Of a stretch of DNA of 64,000 nucleotides, positions 33,149-40,606 are shown in pieces. Source of the DNA: Luteimonas sp. MC1825 (GTDB lineage: Bacteria > Pseudomonadota > Gammaproteobacteria > Xanthomonadales > Xanthomonadaceae). The notes below the pieces were generated by a model. That model saw only the letters and a list, made by a program, of their open reading frames with translations, had not been told where the DNA came from and searched no databases. The DNA is taken from assembly GCF_014764385.1 (NCBI RefSeq), contig NZ_CP061714.1, positions 1,302,001 through 1,366,000 of the forward strand. Direction: 5' to 3'. Positions within the stretch are counted from its first letter, which is position 1; each line of letters starts with the position of its first letter. The position numbers were made by a program, and so were the translations under genes.

Positions 33149-34033
33149 TTACTCGGCCGCAGGCGTCGCGTCGGCAGCCTTCGCCTCATCGGCGACAGGT
33201 GCCGCGTCGGCGGCCGGGGCGTCGGCCGCGGCCTCGTCAGCACCCTTGGCGGCGTCCGTGGGCTTGGCCTTGCGGGCCGGGGCGCGGCGCGGCTTGTCGC
33301 CATCGGCGCCTTCGCTGAAGTCTTCCTCGCGCACGTTGGCGGCGCTCGGCGCGGCAGCCTTGCCCTCGAGCACGGCGTCGGCCGCGGCGCGGGCGTACAG
33401 CTGCACGGCGCGGATGGCGTCGTCGTTGCCGGGGATGGCGTAGTCGACCAGGGCCGGGTCGTAGTTGGTGTCGACCACCGCGATCACCGGGATGCCGAGC
33501 TTCTTGGCTTCCTTGATGGCGATGTCTTCATGGCCGATGTCGATCACGAACAGCGCGTCGGGCAGGCGGTTCATTTCCTTGATGCCGCCCAGCGAGGCCA
33601 GCAGCTTCTCGCGCTCGCGGCGCAGGCCGAGGACTTCGTGCTTGACCAGCTTGTCGAAGCTGCCGTCGGTCTCGCCGGCTTCCAGCATCTTCAGGCGCGA
33701 CACCGACTGCTTCACGGTGCGGAAGTTGGTCAGCGTGCCGCCGAGCCAGCGCTGGGTCATGTACGGCATGTTGCAACGCTCGGCTTCTTCCTTGATCGGA
33801 TCGCGCGCGCTGCGCTTGGTGCCGACGAACAGGATCATGCCGCGCTTCTGCGCGATGCCCGAGATGAAGTTCATCGCGTCGGTGAACAGCGGAACGGTCT
33901 TCTCGAGGTTGATGATGTGGATCTTGCCGCGGGCGCCGAAGATGTACGGCGCCATCTTGGGGTTCCAGTAGCGGGTCTGGTGGCCGAAATGGACGCCGGC
34001 TTCCAGCATCTGGCGCATGGTGACCTGGGACAT
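33149..34033 (-). CDS. rpsB: 30S ribosomal protein S2
   Basis: 294 aa from the ATG at 34033 ([20 protein letters not shown]), with an AGGAG Shine-Dalgarno sequence. The core is clear ([40 protein letters not shown]). E. coli S2 has 241 residues. Here a tail of about 55 residues is added: first a basic patch ([12 protein letters not shown]), then an Ala/Asp-rich acidic end. S2 joins late at the platform side of the 30S and contacts S1; the tail is of unknown function. A leader of about 260 nt precedes the gene. Confidence 0.96.
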   Translation of the reverse strand: MSQVTMRQMLEAGVHFGHQTRYWNPKMAPYIFGARGKIHIINLEKTVPLFTDAMNFISGIAQKRGMILFVGTKRSARDPIKEEAERCNMPYMTQRWLGGTLTNFRTVKQSVSRLKMLEAGETDGSFDKLVKHEVLGLRREREKLLASLGGIKEMNRLPDALFVIDIGHEDIAIKEAKKLGIPVIAVVDTNYDPALVDYAIPGNDDAIRAVQLYARAAADAVLEGKAAAPSAANVREEDFSEGADGDKPRRAPARKAKPTDAAKGADEAAADAPAADAAPVADEAKAADATPAAE

Positions 34034-34292
34034 TGCATGTGACTCCTGATGGGGAACCCGGCCGCCGGAAGGGTAGGGGCGGCTCGCCACCGCGGCCCGC
34101 GAGGGCGACAGTCGGCGAAAGGTTCCGGGGTTGGGCCTCCCCGCTGCCTCCGTATCCAGATCCCGGGTCCTCGTGGACCAGGGACACCCCGGAACGGGTG
34201 TTTGCAGCAGGTGTGTATTCGCCTGCGTCCCTCGCTGAGGGATGCGCCATGCCCGGCGTGGGCAGCATTGCGGCAAGACCTGCCGGCAAAGC
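34034..34292 (-). ncRNA. rpsB mRNA leader, candidate S2 autoregulatory element
   Basis: About 259 nt lie between the predicted start site and the rpsB ATG, with no gene in them. Several stem-loops are visible by eye on the minus strand: CCCTC-AGC-GAGGG near the 5' end, a 6-bp stem formed by ACACCC and GGGTGT, and a GGGG...CCCC pairing near the middle. Structured rpsB leaders bound by S2 are known in gammaproteobacteria and repress the rpsB-tsf operon. Whether this one fits the published consensus was not tested. Confidence 0.5.
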
Positions 34293-34298
34293 CCGACG

Positions 34299-34328
34299 AT
34301 CATAGCGCCCGCGGCGGTCCGCTGGCAA
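34299..34328 (-). promoter_or_regulatory. rpsB-tsf promoter
   Basis: TTGCCA (34323-34328) and TATGAT (34299-34304) on the minus strand are separated by 18 bp; each matches the sigma-70 consensus at 5 of 6 positions. Transcription would begin near 34292. The promoter falls just after the stop of the small pilus-associated gene at 34347-34607. Confidence 0.7.
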
Positions 34329-34346
34329 CCAGACGCCGGTCGGGGA

Positions 34347-34607
34347 TCAGAATACGACCGTCGTGACCGGAGCCGCATCCTCGGTCGCCGCGGCCCCCGT
34401 GCCGTCGACGGGCGCGTTGTCGATCCGGTAGGGCTGCGGGGAGGAACACGTGACCCGCAGCGCATCGGGCCAGGCAGGTTCGCGCGACTGGATGGTGCAC
34501 GCGTCCACCAGGACGAGCGTGACGCGCATCGGCACCTGGTCGCTTGCCTCGCCAGCGCCCGTTGCAAGCAATGCGAGGCACAGGACGAACATGCGCAGGG
34601 CGGACAT
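34347..34607 (-). CDS. Small secreted mini spore-coat-U-like protein
   Basis: 86 aa with a signal peptide ([21 protein letters not shown]). The mature part looks like the two ends of a spore coat protein U (SCPU) domain: a first strand with Cys ([14 protein letters not shown]), a second Cys strand ([13 protein letters not shown]) and a closing TTVVF that matches the donor-strand end of SCPU pilins. About 70 residues of the usual domain middle are missing. It is the last gene on the pilus strand, 139 bp after the tip gene. It could be a minor pilin, an assembly or termination factor, or a decayed pilin. The open frame, signal peptide and paired Cys favour a functional gene. Confidence 0.6.
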   Translation of the reverse strand: MSALRMFVLCLALLATGAGEASDQVPMRVTLVLVDACTIQSREPAWPDALRVTCSSPQPYRIDNAPVDGTGAAATEDAAPVTTVVF

Positions 34608-34746
34608 CGGCGGGGGTTGGCACGAAGGTGGAAGGGATGCGCCGCATCATCCCCCTCGACATCCACCAACGTTGGAACCCCTGGCCGATCTGTGACCTGC
34701 ATCGCCCCGCGACCGGACGCCGTAGACACTCCGGGCCCAGGGGACG

Positions 34747-35805
34747 TCAGAACACCAGCGTGATGGTGACGGTATCCGAATAGCTTCCGGCCGCCGGCGT
34801 CGGCTGCGCAGGGACGCGCCCATGCACCGTCAGGCTCTGCGTGGCATTGGTGCCGGTTCCGATGCTGTTGTCGGTGGCGATCGCCTTCCCACCCCAGCGC
34901 TGCGTGCGCTGCGCGTCCCGGTACAGCTCATAACGCAGGTAGTTGCCGTTCGGCCCGGCCATCCGCCGGGTGGTGCCTGCGGCATTGCTCCCGTCGTCCA
35001 GGCCCACGCGCCAGGGTGTCCCCGCGGGGCAACGCAACTGGATGGTCGAGGTCTGGTCGCGATTGCCCGGAAGCGAGGCGACGGCACCGAAGTCCAGGTC
35101 GGTGGCGGTGCTGACGTGGCAGGTGTTGGCGAAGGTCGCGCTGACATGCGTATAGAAGGTGACGCTCGGGGTTGCGTCCAGCAGGCAGCGCTCGGGGCCG
35201 GGGGCGGTGGGAGCGTTCCCGGGGCTGCCCTCGTTGTACGCGTAGCGGATCTGGCCGCCATGGATCTGGCTCTGGAACCCGTAGGTAGCCGGCAGGCTCT
35301 GTCCAGCGCGTGCCCGGGCGTGGACGGGGAGGTAGGCGGTGCCTTGGTCGCCGGTCGTGTTCGTTCGCACATCCAGCACTGTGCTGTGCAGGACGTAACC
35401 ACTGCTGCCCGCATTGGGGGGGATGAGCTGCGAATGGGCCGGGTCGGCATACAGGTCGTAGGCCATCTGCGCGCCGTTGTAGTTGGTCATCCAGCGCGGA
35501 TTGATGCCGGGGATCGGGGTTCCCTCCGGGATGAACATGCAGATGCGATAGGCGATGGCCGGACGTCCATTTCCGCGATTGCAGGTGATCGCAAGGCTGT
35601 CGCTGGTGGACTTGCCCGTGCCGCCGACCTCGCCAAATGCGATGGCCAGGCTTCCCGTGGACCAGCAGCTCTGGGCGTGGGCGGGCAGCAGTGTGCCGCC
35701 GCCGAGAAGAAGCAGCAGGAAGGCCGGTTTCCATGCAGCGGTCGTGCGGTGCCGCCGCATCACGGCGCACGTACCCGTGCTGGAAGGAAGCGGCATGCGG
35801 TTCAT
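34747..35805 (-). CDS. Two-domain SCPU pilus tip protein (CsuE-like)
   Basis: 352 aa from the ATG at 35805, which overlaps the usher stop as ATGA. An internal ATG at 35760 gives a more standard signal peptide ([18 protein letters not shown]) and is an alternative. Two SCPU domains follow: the first begins at [15 protein letters not shown], the second at [16 protein letters not shown] and ends [11 protein letters not shown]. Two tandem SCPU domains on the last subunit gene of the operon match CsuE, the adhesive tip of archaic chaperone-usher pili. The N-terminal domain would carry the binding loops. The surface it binds is unknown. Confidence 0.8.
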   Translation of the reverse strand: MNRMPLPSSTGTCAVMRRHRTTAAWKPAFLLLLLGGGTLLPAHAQSCWSTGSLAIAFGEVGGTGKSTSDSLAITCNRGNGRPAIAYRICMFIPEGTPIPGINPRWMTNYNGAQMAYDLYADPAHSQLIPPNAGSSGYVLHSTVLDVRTNTTGDQGTAYLPVHARARAGQSLPATYGFQSQIHGGQIRYAYNEGSPGNAPTAPGPERCLLDATPSVTFYTHVSATFANTCHVSTATDLDFGAVASLPGNRDQTSTIQLRCPAGTPWRVGLDDGSNAAGTTRRMAGPNGNYLRYELYRDAQRTQRWGGKAIATDNSIGTGTNATQSLTVHGRVPAQPTPAAGSYSDTVTITLVF

Positions 35806-38252
35806 CGGCATATCAGGTCGCCTGGCTCGTCGGGGGCTCCGCTGCCCGCGGGGAGGGTGGGCGCGGCCATGCACAGCTGGTCGCCGGTCTGGACGCGCAG
35901 GCGCATCCCCTCCGGCAGGTCCGTGAGCCACACCATTCCACCATGGCCGACCACGGTATCGGGTGCCCGGTCGGCATCGAATTCGCCGTCCGCGGGTTCC
36001 AGCCACACCCGGCTGCCGACGGGCAACAAGCTGCCTGCGTGGTCGCGCAGCACCAGGTCCACGGGATGGATGCGCTTCATCTTGAACGCCGCCAGCATGC
36101 CGCTGCGACGCTGCGGCACGGCATCGATGCTGGTTTCGCCCAGTTGGGTGTCGACCGGCAGGTCAAGCGGATCGATCGACAGCCGGTTGGCCTGCCATGC
36201 GTTCAGGCGGCTGACCAGCAGCAGCCCGTTCGCGTCGGTGTGACCCACGACCCGGTTCTCCAGGCGCACCGGAACACCGGCAAAACCGCTCGTGTCCACC
36301 ACCGCGAACGCGTCGTCGACCCGGCGCATGGCGTAGGCGTGGCCGCGCACGAGTACGAGCCCGCCGCTGGCGCTGCCGTAGGTCGTGGTGGCCGACGGCG
36401 TGTTGCCATCGCCGCGCCAGTGGTTGGCGCCCAGTGTCCACTGCCCGTTCTGGCTGAGCCGGGAGACTTCGGCCTGCGCGCCCGGCTGGTCGCCGGCCGT
36501 GGCCTGGGCGCGCCATCCCCAGCCGCCCAGGTCGCTGTTCGGGGCGCGGTGCGCGCCCATCGACAGCCCGCGGCTGCGATCGCCATGGCGTGCACTCGCG
36601 GACACCGAAGCGTGGCGGTCCAGCGGCATCGACCAGTACAGATAGGCGCTGTCGCCGGCGTCGTCGTCGAGCCCGCGACTGAGGCTGACGCTCACCGTCG
36701 CGTTGCGCGGCAGCTGTCGCGACCAGTTGAGCGTGGCATAGCGGCGCGCCTGGTTGTCCTGGTCGGCCTGCAGGATGTAGCTGGCGCCGAGCTGACCGAG
36801 CCGGGTGTTGAAGCCGGCGAAGGCCTGGTCGGTGCGGCGTGGCAGCGCGCCGGTTTCGAGGCTGCCGGCGTCGCGGAATCCGGCGCTGCGGTGGGTGCTC
36901 GAGGCGAACAGGTTGAACGCCGGCGAGTTCCACTGGTAGCCAAGGCTGCCGAGCGTGCCGTTGTGCCCGGCGTGGCGGCTGCCGGCCGCGGCACCGGTCA
37001 GCAGGCCACCGCGCGCGCCCACGCGCCAGCCGCCCCCGACGCCCGCCAGTTGCAGGCCCGGGGCAAGCTGGGTGTGGCCTTCGAGCGTGGCGCGGTCGCT
37101 CATGCCGCGGCGGGCGGTCGCACTGAACACAGGATCATCGGCGTAGTCGAAGGACTGCTGGCCGTAGCTCCGACGCATCGCACCCAGCTCCACCGACCAG
37201 TCCACCAGCCCGGCCTCGAGCAGTTGCGGCGTGCCATACAGGGCGAAATCCAGCACCCGGCGCTGGCCGTTGATGTCGGTGAGCACCATCTGCGCCTGCC
37301 CGGCACCACTGAGCATCGGCGCGCTGTCGATCACGAACTGCCCGGGCTGCACGCGCTGGCTGGACTGCTGGATGCCGTTGATCAGGATGTCGACGGTCGA
37401 CGGCAGCACCGCTTCGCCGGCGAAGGAGGCCAGCGGGGTTGTGATGCGGTATGGCTGCAGCGCGAAGTTGCGCGAGATGCGGATCCCGCCGATGCGGGTC
37501 GGGCGCGTCCACGACAGCGCGCCGGTAAGCGTGTCGCCGACGGTCACGGTGAGCATGCGCTCCGGGTCGTCGTATTCCCAGAACGAGTCCAGGCGCACTG
37601 CCTCGTGCCCGTCGCGCGCGCCGCGCGCGCGGAAGGCGCGGCTGCTGCCGGTGTTGACGAACACGCCGGGCCCCAGGCCGAAGAGGCGCAACTCGTTCCA
37701 CGCGCCGAGGCTGGAACTGTTGTCGTCGTGCTGCCCGTAGACGTCGTAGTTCAGGATCAGGCCCGGGATGCGGCTGGCGGGGTCGGCCTGCAGCGGAGCG
37801 GGGGTGACGTAGCCGCCGCGCGCCTGCGCGGCCCCCAACAGGTCCAGCGGTGCAAGCAGGGCCAGGTGCTGCCGCGCTTCGTCGTACTGCACCTGCAGGC
37901 CCGGCAGGGCGTCCAGCGCGACCAGGCCCTGCGCTGTTGCGCTGCCCGTCCAGCGCAATCCCAGCCCGCGCAGCGTGGCGGCACTTGCGTGGAGCCGCCG
38001 GTGGACCAGGACGAAGCGCGCCAGCGTGCCGGTGGCGACCTCGTTGAGTGAAACGTCGAGGTAGAGCTCCTGGCTGCCAGGCGTTGTGGCTGCCTGTGCG
38101 CTGTCCGCTTCATCGGCCATGACCGCGGCCGCGCCCGCGCCGCGCGCCTGCACGCCGACCGGGACCGCGGACAGCGACAGGGCAATGGCCAGCACGGACA
38201 GTTCAGGGAGTCGGCGATGAAAGCGGCAGGATCTGCGGGTCCTGGTCGTCAT
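35802..38252 (-). CDS. Outer-membrane usher of an archaic chaperone-usher pilus (CsuD-like)
   Basis: 816 aa with a signal peptide (LAIALSLSAVPVGVQA). The usher pattern is present: an N-terminal domain with LYLDVSLNEVATGTLARFVL, the barrel segment RIGGIRISRNFALQPYRITT, a plug domain (STVDILINGIQQSSQRVQPG) and C-terminal domains ending DEPGDLICR. The usher is the outer-membrane pore that receives chaperone-subunit complexes and extrudes the fibre. Its start lies 50 bp inside the chaperone gene, an unusually long overlap, and its stop overlaps the tip gene by 4 bp. Confidence 0.88.
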   Translation of the reverse strand: MTTRTRRSCRFHRRLPELSVLAIALSLSAVPVGVQARGAGAAAVMADEADSAQAATTPGSQELYLDVSLNEVATGTLARFVLVHRRLHASAATLRGLGLRWTGSATAQGLVALDALPGLQVQYDEARQHLALLAPLDLLGAAQARGGYVTPAPLQADPASRIPGLILNYDVYGQHDDNSSSLGAWNELRLFGLGPGVFVNTGSSRAFRARGARDGHEAVRLDSFWEYDDPERMLTVTVGDTLTGALSWTRPTRIGGIRISRNFALQPYRITTPLASFAGEAVLPSTVDILINGIQQSSQRVQPGQFVIDSAPMLSGAGQAQMVLTDINGQRRVLDFALYGTPQLLEAGLVDWSVELGAMRRSYGQQSFDYADDPVFSATARRGMSDRATLEGHTQLAPGLQLAGVGGGWRVGARGGLLTGAAAGSRHAGHNGTLGSLGYQWNSPAFNLFASSTHRSAGFRDAGSLETGALPRRTDQAFAGFNTRLGQLGASYILQADQDNQARRYATLNWSRQLPRNATVSVSLSRGLDDDAGDSAYLYWSMPLDRHASVSASARHGDRSRGLSMGAHRAPNSDLGGWGWRAQATAGDQPGAQAEVSRLSQNGQWTLGANHWRGDGNTPSATTTYGSASGGLVLVRGHAYAMRRVDDAFAVVDTSGFAGVPVRLENRVVGHTDANGLLLVSRLNAWQANRLSIDPLDLPVDTQLGETSIDAVPQRRSGMLAAFKMKRIHPVDLVLRDHAGSLLPVGSRVWLEPADGEFDADRAPDTVVGHGGMVWLTDLPEGMRLRVQTGDQLCMAAPTLPAGSGAPDEPGDLICR

Positions 38253-39006
38253 TCAGTCTCACCCTGAGGCTTGCGCCGCGGAGCCCGTCGGCGGGCAGGG
38301 ACAGCGGCCATTGCATGCGCTGGCCAGCGAGGACGTAGCCCACCAGTCCGGCAATGAGCGGCGTCTCGGCTCCGGCAGCGTCGATCCGTACCAGGTCGCT
38401 CAGCCGCACGCGGCGCGTGCCAAGGTTGACCACCGTCATGCGCGCGTCCTCGCCGGTCCCCTCCACGACGGTGGACAGCGTGGAGGCATCGGTGGGCGCG
38501 CGGGGCCCGGGTGCGTCCTGCGGCGTGGCGCCCGCAGGCAGCACGAAGACCGGCACCGAGTACTGCAACAGGAACTGCAGGCCCGACGAGGCCGGTTGCC
38601 CGGGGTCTGGCAACTCGTCGACGAGCAGGCGGAAAGCGCGCTCCGACGGCACCGCGCCGGCCTGCGGCCGCACGATGCGCACCAGCTGTCGCTGGCCGGG
38701 TGCGATCCGCACGATCGGCGGGCTGGGCAGCAGCTCGCGGCTCGGCTCGAGCCGATCAGCTGCGGCATCCTGTGACCACGCCATCACCCGGACCTGCGCC
38801 TGGATGGGCTGGTCGCCGGTGTTGCTCAACCACAGGGCCTCGGCCTGCTCGCCCGCCTCCAGTTCCACGGAAATGGGGGCGACCTGCAGGCTGGCGGCGC
38901 CGACCGGCAGCGCCGCGAGCATGCCCAGCCCCGCCAGCGCGAACGCCAGCCATCGGAACGGCCGGCGCCGCGGTGCCGGGGCGGAGTGGAGGTGCGTCCG
39001 GGTCAT
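38203..39006 (-). CDS. Periplasmic pilus chaperone (CsuC/PapD-like)
   Basis: 267 aa from the ATG at 39006; an ATG at 39021 is also in frame. A long signal region ends near ALPVGAA. The two-immunoglobulin-domain chaperone pattern follows: SLQVAPISVELEAGEQAEAL, LWLSNTGDQPIQAQVRVMAW and the subunit-binding strand region FLLQYSVPVFVLPAG. It caps SCPU subunits by donor-strand complementation and hands them to the usher. It lies 28 bp after the major subunit gene. Confidence 0.88.
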   Translation of the reverse strand: MTRTHLHSAPAPRRRPFRWLAFALAGLGMLAALPVGAASLQVAPISVELEAGEQAEALWLSNTGDQPIQAQVRVMAWSQDAAADRLEPSRELLPSPPIVRIAPGQRQLVRIVRPQAGAVPSERAFRLLVDELPDPGQPASSGLQFLLQYSVPVFVLPAGATPQDAPGPRAPTDASTLSTVVEGTGEDARMTVVNLGTRRVRLSDLVRIDAAGAETPLIAGLVGYVLAGQRMQWPLSLPADGLRGASLRVRLNDDQDPQILPLSSPTP

Positions 39007-39034
39007 GGCCGCCGATCGCATCCGGGACCGATGC

Positions 39035-39559
39035 TCAGTACACCACCCGCGCGGTGACCGTGTCGGTGTAGGTGCCGGCCGGGAAGTTGGTGGACGGCAC
39101 GCGTCCATGCACGGTGTAGGTCTGGCTCGCGGCGTTGCCGGTGCCGGTCTGCATGTTGACGGCGGTGGTGTTGCCCCAGAAGTTGCTGAAGCCGCCGTCG
39201 CGGTACAGGTCATACGGCACGTAGGCGCCACCGCTGAACATGCGACGATCACCCGCCGCCGGTGCCGCCGCATCGGCCGCCGAGTTGACGCCGCCGGTGA
39301 GGCCGATGGCGTAGGGCGTGCCCGCCGAGCAGTTCACGTTCAGGGTGCCCGTGGCAGTCACCGGTGCGCCGGTGGAGCGGGTGTGGCTCAGGAAGTCGAT
39401 GTCGGTCGGCGCGGTGGCGCTGATGGTGCACGACTCCTGGATCACGATGCGGACCTGGAAGGTGGCGCTGTCTTCGGCCGCGTGCGCGCTGGCGATCATG
39501 CCAAGGGACAGGGCGCTGGCGAGAACGGAAAGCGTGATGGACTGCTTGGAGAGATGCAT
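39035..39559 (-). CDS. Spore coat protein U family major pilin (CsuA/B-like)
   Basis: 174 aa from the ATG at 39559, with a signal peptide (ITLSVLASALSLGMIASAHA) and GGGAA upstream as ribosome site. The single SCPU domain has both conserved Cys residues (ESCTISATAPTDIDF and TLNVNCSAGTPYAIGL) and ends TYTDTVTARVVY, the strand used in donor-strand exchange. As first gene of the operon it is the likely main fibre subunit. The region upstream holds a sigma-54 promoter. Confidence 0.88.
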   Translation of the reverse strand: MHLSKQSITLSVLASALSLGMIASAHAAEDSATFQVRIVIQESCTISATAPTDIDFLSHTRSTGAPVTATGTLNVNCSAGTPYAIGLTGGVNSAADAAAPAAGDRRMFSGGAYVPYDLYRDGGFSNFWGNTTAVNMQTGTGNAASQTYTVHGRVPSTNFPAGTYTDTVTARVVY

Positions 39560-39611
39560 AGTGGTTCCCAGAGTGAGTGTGACGGGCCGCACGCTTGCGG
39601 ACGGAGATCCT

Positions 39612-39631
39612 CAAGCAAAGGGCGTGCCAAC
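39612..39631 (-). promoter_or_regulatory. Sigma-54 (RpoN) promoter of the pilus operon
   Basis: On the minus strand the sequence reads TTGGCACG-CCCT-TTGCT. The -24 GG and -12 GC dinucleotides are exactly 10 nt apart and every consensus base of TGGCACG-N4-TTGC is met. Transcription would start about 45 nt before the pilin ATG. Expression would then need RpoN and an ATP-dependent enhancer-binding protein; no such gene lies nearby, and no activator site was recognised in the 200 bp upstream. Confidence 0.85.
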
Positions 39632-39816
39632 TCCGGAAGACCCGCGGGCCATCATGTCTGCAGTGGCGTACGCAGCGGTATGGTCGGATCCGGGCAGCGT
39701 TCGCCCGCGGAATCCCGCGATGGCGGAGCACGGCGGCCGAGCTGCCGCAGCACGTCACATTCCGGGCATTCGCTGACCATGCGCGCGCCGTCCTGCGGGC
39801 TGGCAGCCGGGTGGGC

Positions 39817-39822
39817 GATAAT
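39817..39822 (+). promoter_or_regulatory. GATAAT -10 box of map, possibly leaderless
   Basis: GATAAT ends 6 nt before the map ATG, so the expected start of transcription is the A of the ATG itself. There is no Shine-Dalgarno sequence before map, which agrees with leaderless translation. The -35 position is weak. Confidence 0.45.
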
Positions 39823-39828
39823 GGCCCG

Positions 39829-40605
39829 ATGACCATTACCCCCAAGACCCCCGAACAGATCGAGAAGATGCGCGTTTCCGGCGCCCTGGCCGCCGAGGTG
39901 CTGCAGGTGGTCGCCCCGCACGTGGTGCCGGGCGTGACCACCGAGGAGCTCGACCGCATCTGCCATGACCATATCGTCAACGTGCAGCAGGCCACGCCGG
40001 CCAACGTCGGCTACAAGGGCTATCCCAAGGCGACCTGCATCTCGGTCAACAACGTCATCTGCCACGGCATCCCCAACGACGCCAAGGTCCTGAAGGACGG
40101 CGACATCATCAATATCGACGTCACCGTCATCAAGGACGGCTGGCACGGCGACACCAGCCGCATGTATTTCGTCGGCACGCCGTCGGTGATGGCCAGGCGC
40201 CTGGTGGAGGTGACGCGCGAGGCGATGTTCCGCGGCATCCGTGCGGTGAAGCCGGGCGCCACGCTGGGCGACATCGGCCACGCCATCCAGTCCTACGCCG
40301 AGGCCGAACGCTTCAGCGTGGTGCGCGAGTACTGCGGCCACGGCATCGGGCAGGTCTACCACGAGGAGCCGCAGGTGCTGCACTACGGCCGCCCGGGCGA
40401 AGGCCTGGTGCTGGCCGAGGGCATGACCTTCACCATCGAGCCGATGATCAACGAGGGCGCGCGCCACACGCGCCTGCTGCCTGACGGCTGGACCGTGGTC
40501 ACCAAGGACCGCAAGCTGTCCGCGCAGTGGGAGCACATGGTCGCGGTGACCGCCGACGGGGTCGAGATCCTGACCCGCCTGCCCGGCGACGACAACGGGC
40601 TCTGA
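39829..40605 (+). CDS. map: Methionine aminopeptidase, type I
   Basis: 258 aa from the ATG at 39829; the frame is open back to 39595 but that part is not conserved in style. All five metal ligands are recognisable: Asp in NIDVTVIKDG and WHGDTSRM, His in CGHGIGQVYHEEP, Glu in FTIEPMI and Glu in WEHMVAV. It removes the initiator methionine from nascent proteins. It begins the map-glnD-dapD-yffB-dapE operon; one base separates its stop from glnD. In E. coli map stands divergently next to rpsB; here the pilus operon lies between. Confidence 0.96.
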   Translation: MTITPKTPEQIEKMRVSGALAAEVLQVVAPHVVPGVTTEELDRICHDHIVNVQQATPANVGYKGYPKATCISVNNVICHGIPNDAKVLKDGDIINIDVTVIKDGWHGDTSRMYFVGTPSVMARRLVEVTREAMFRGIRAVKPGATLGDIGHAIQSYAEAERFSVVREYCGHGIGQVYHEEPQVLHYGRPGEGLVLAEGMTFTIEPMINEGARHTRLLPDGWTVVTKDRKLSAQWEHMVAVTADGVEILTRLPGDDNGL

Positions 40606-40606
40606 G

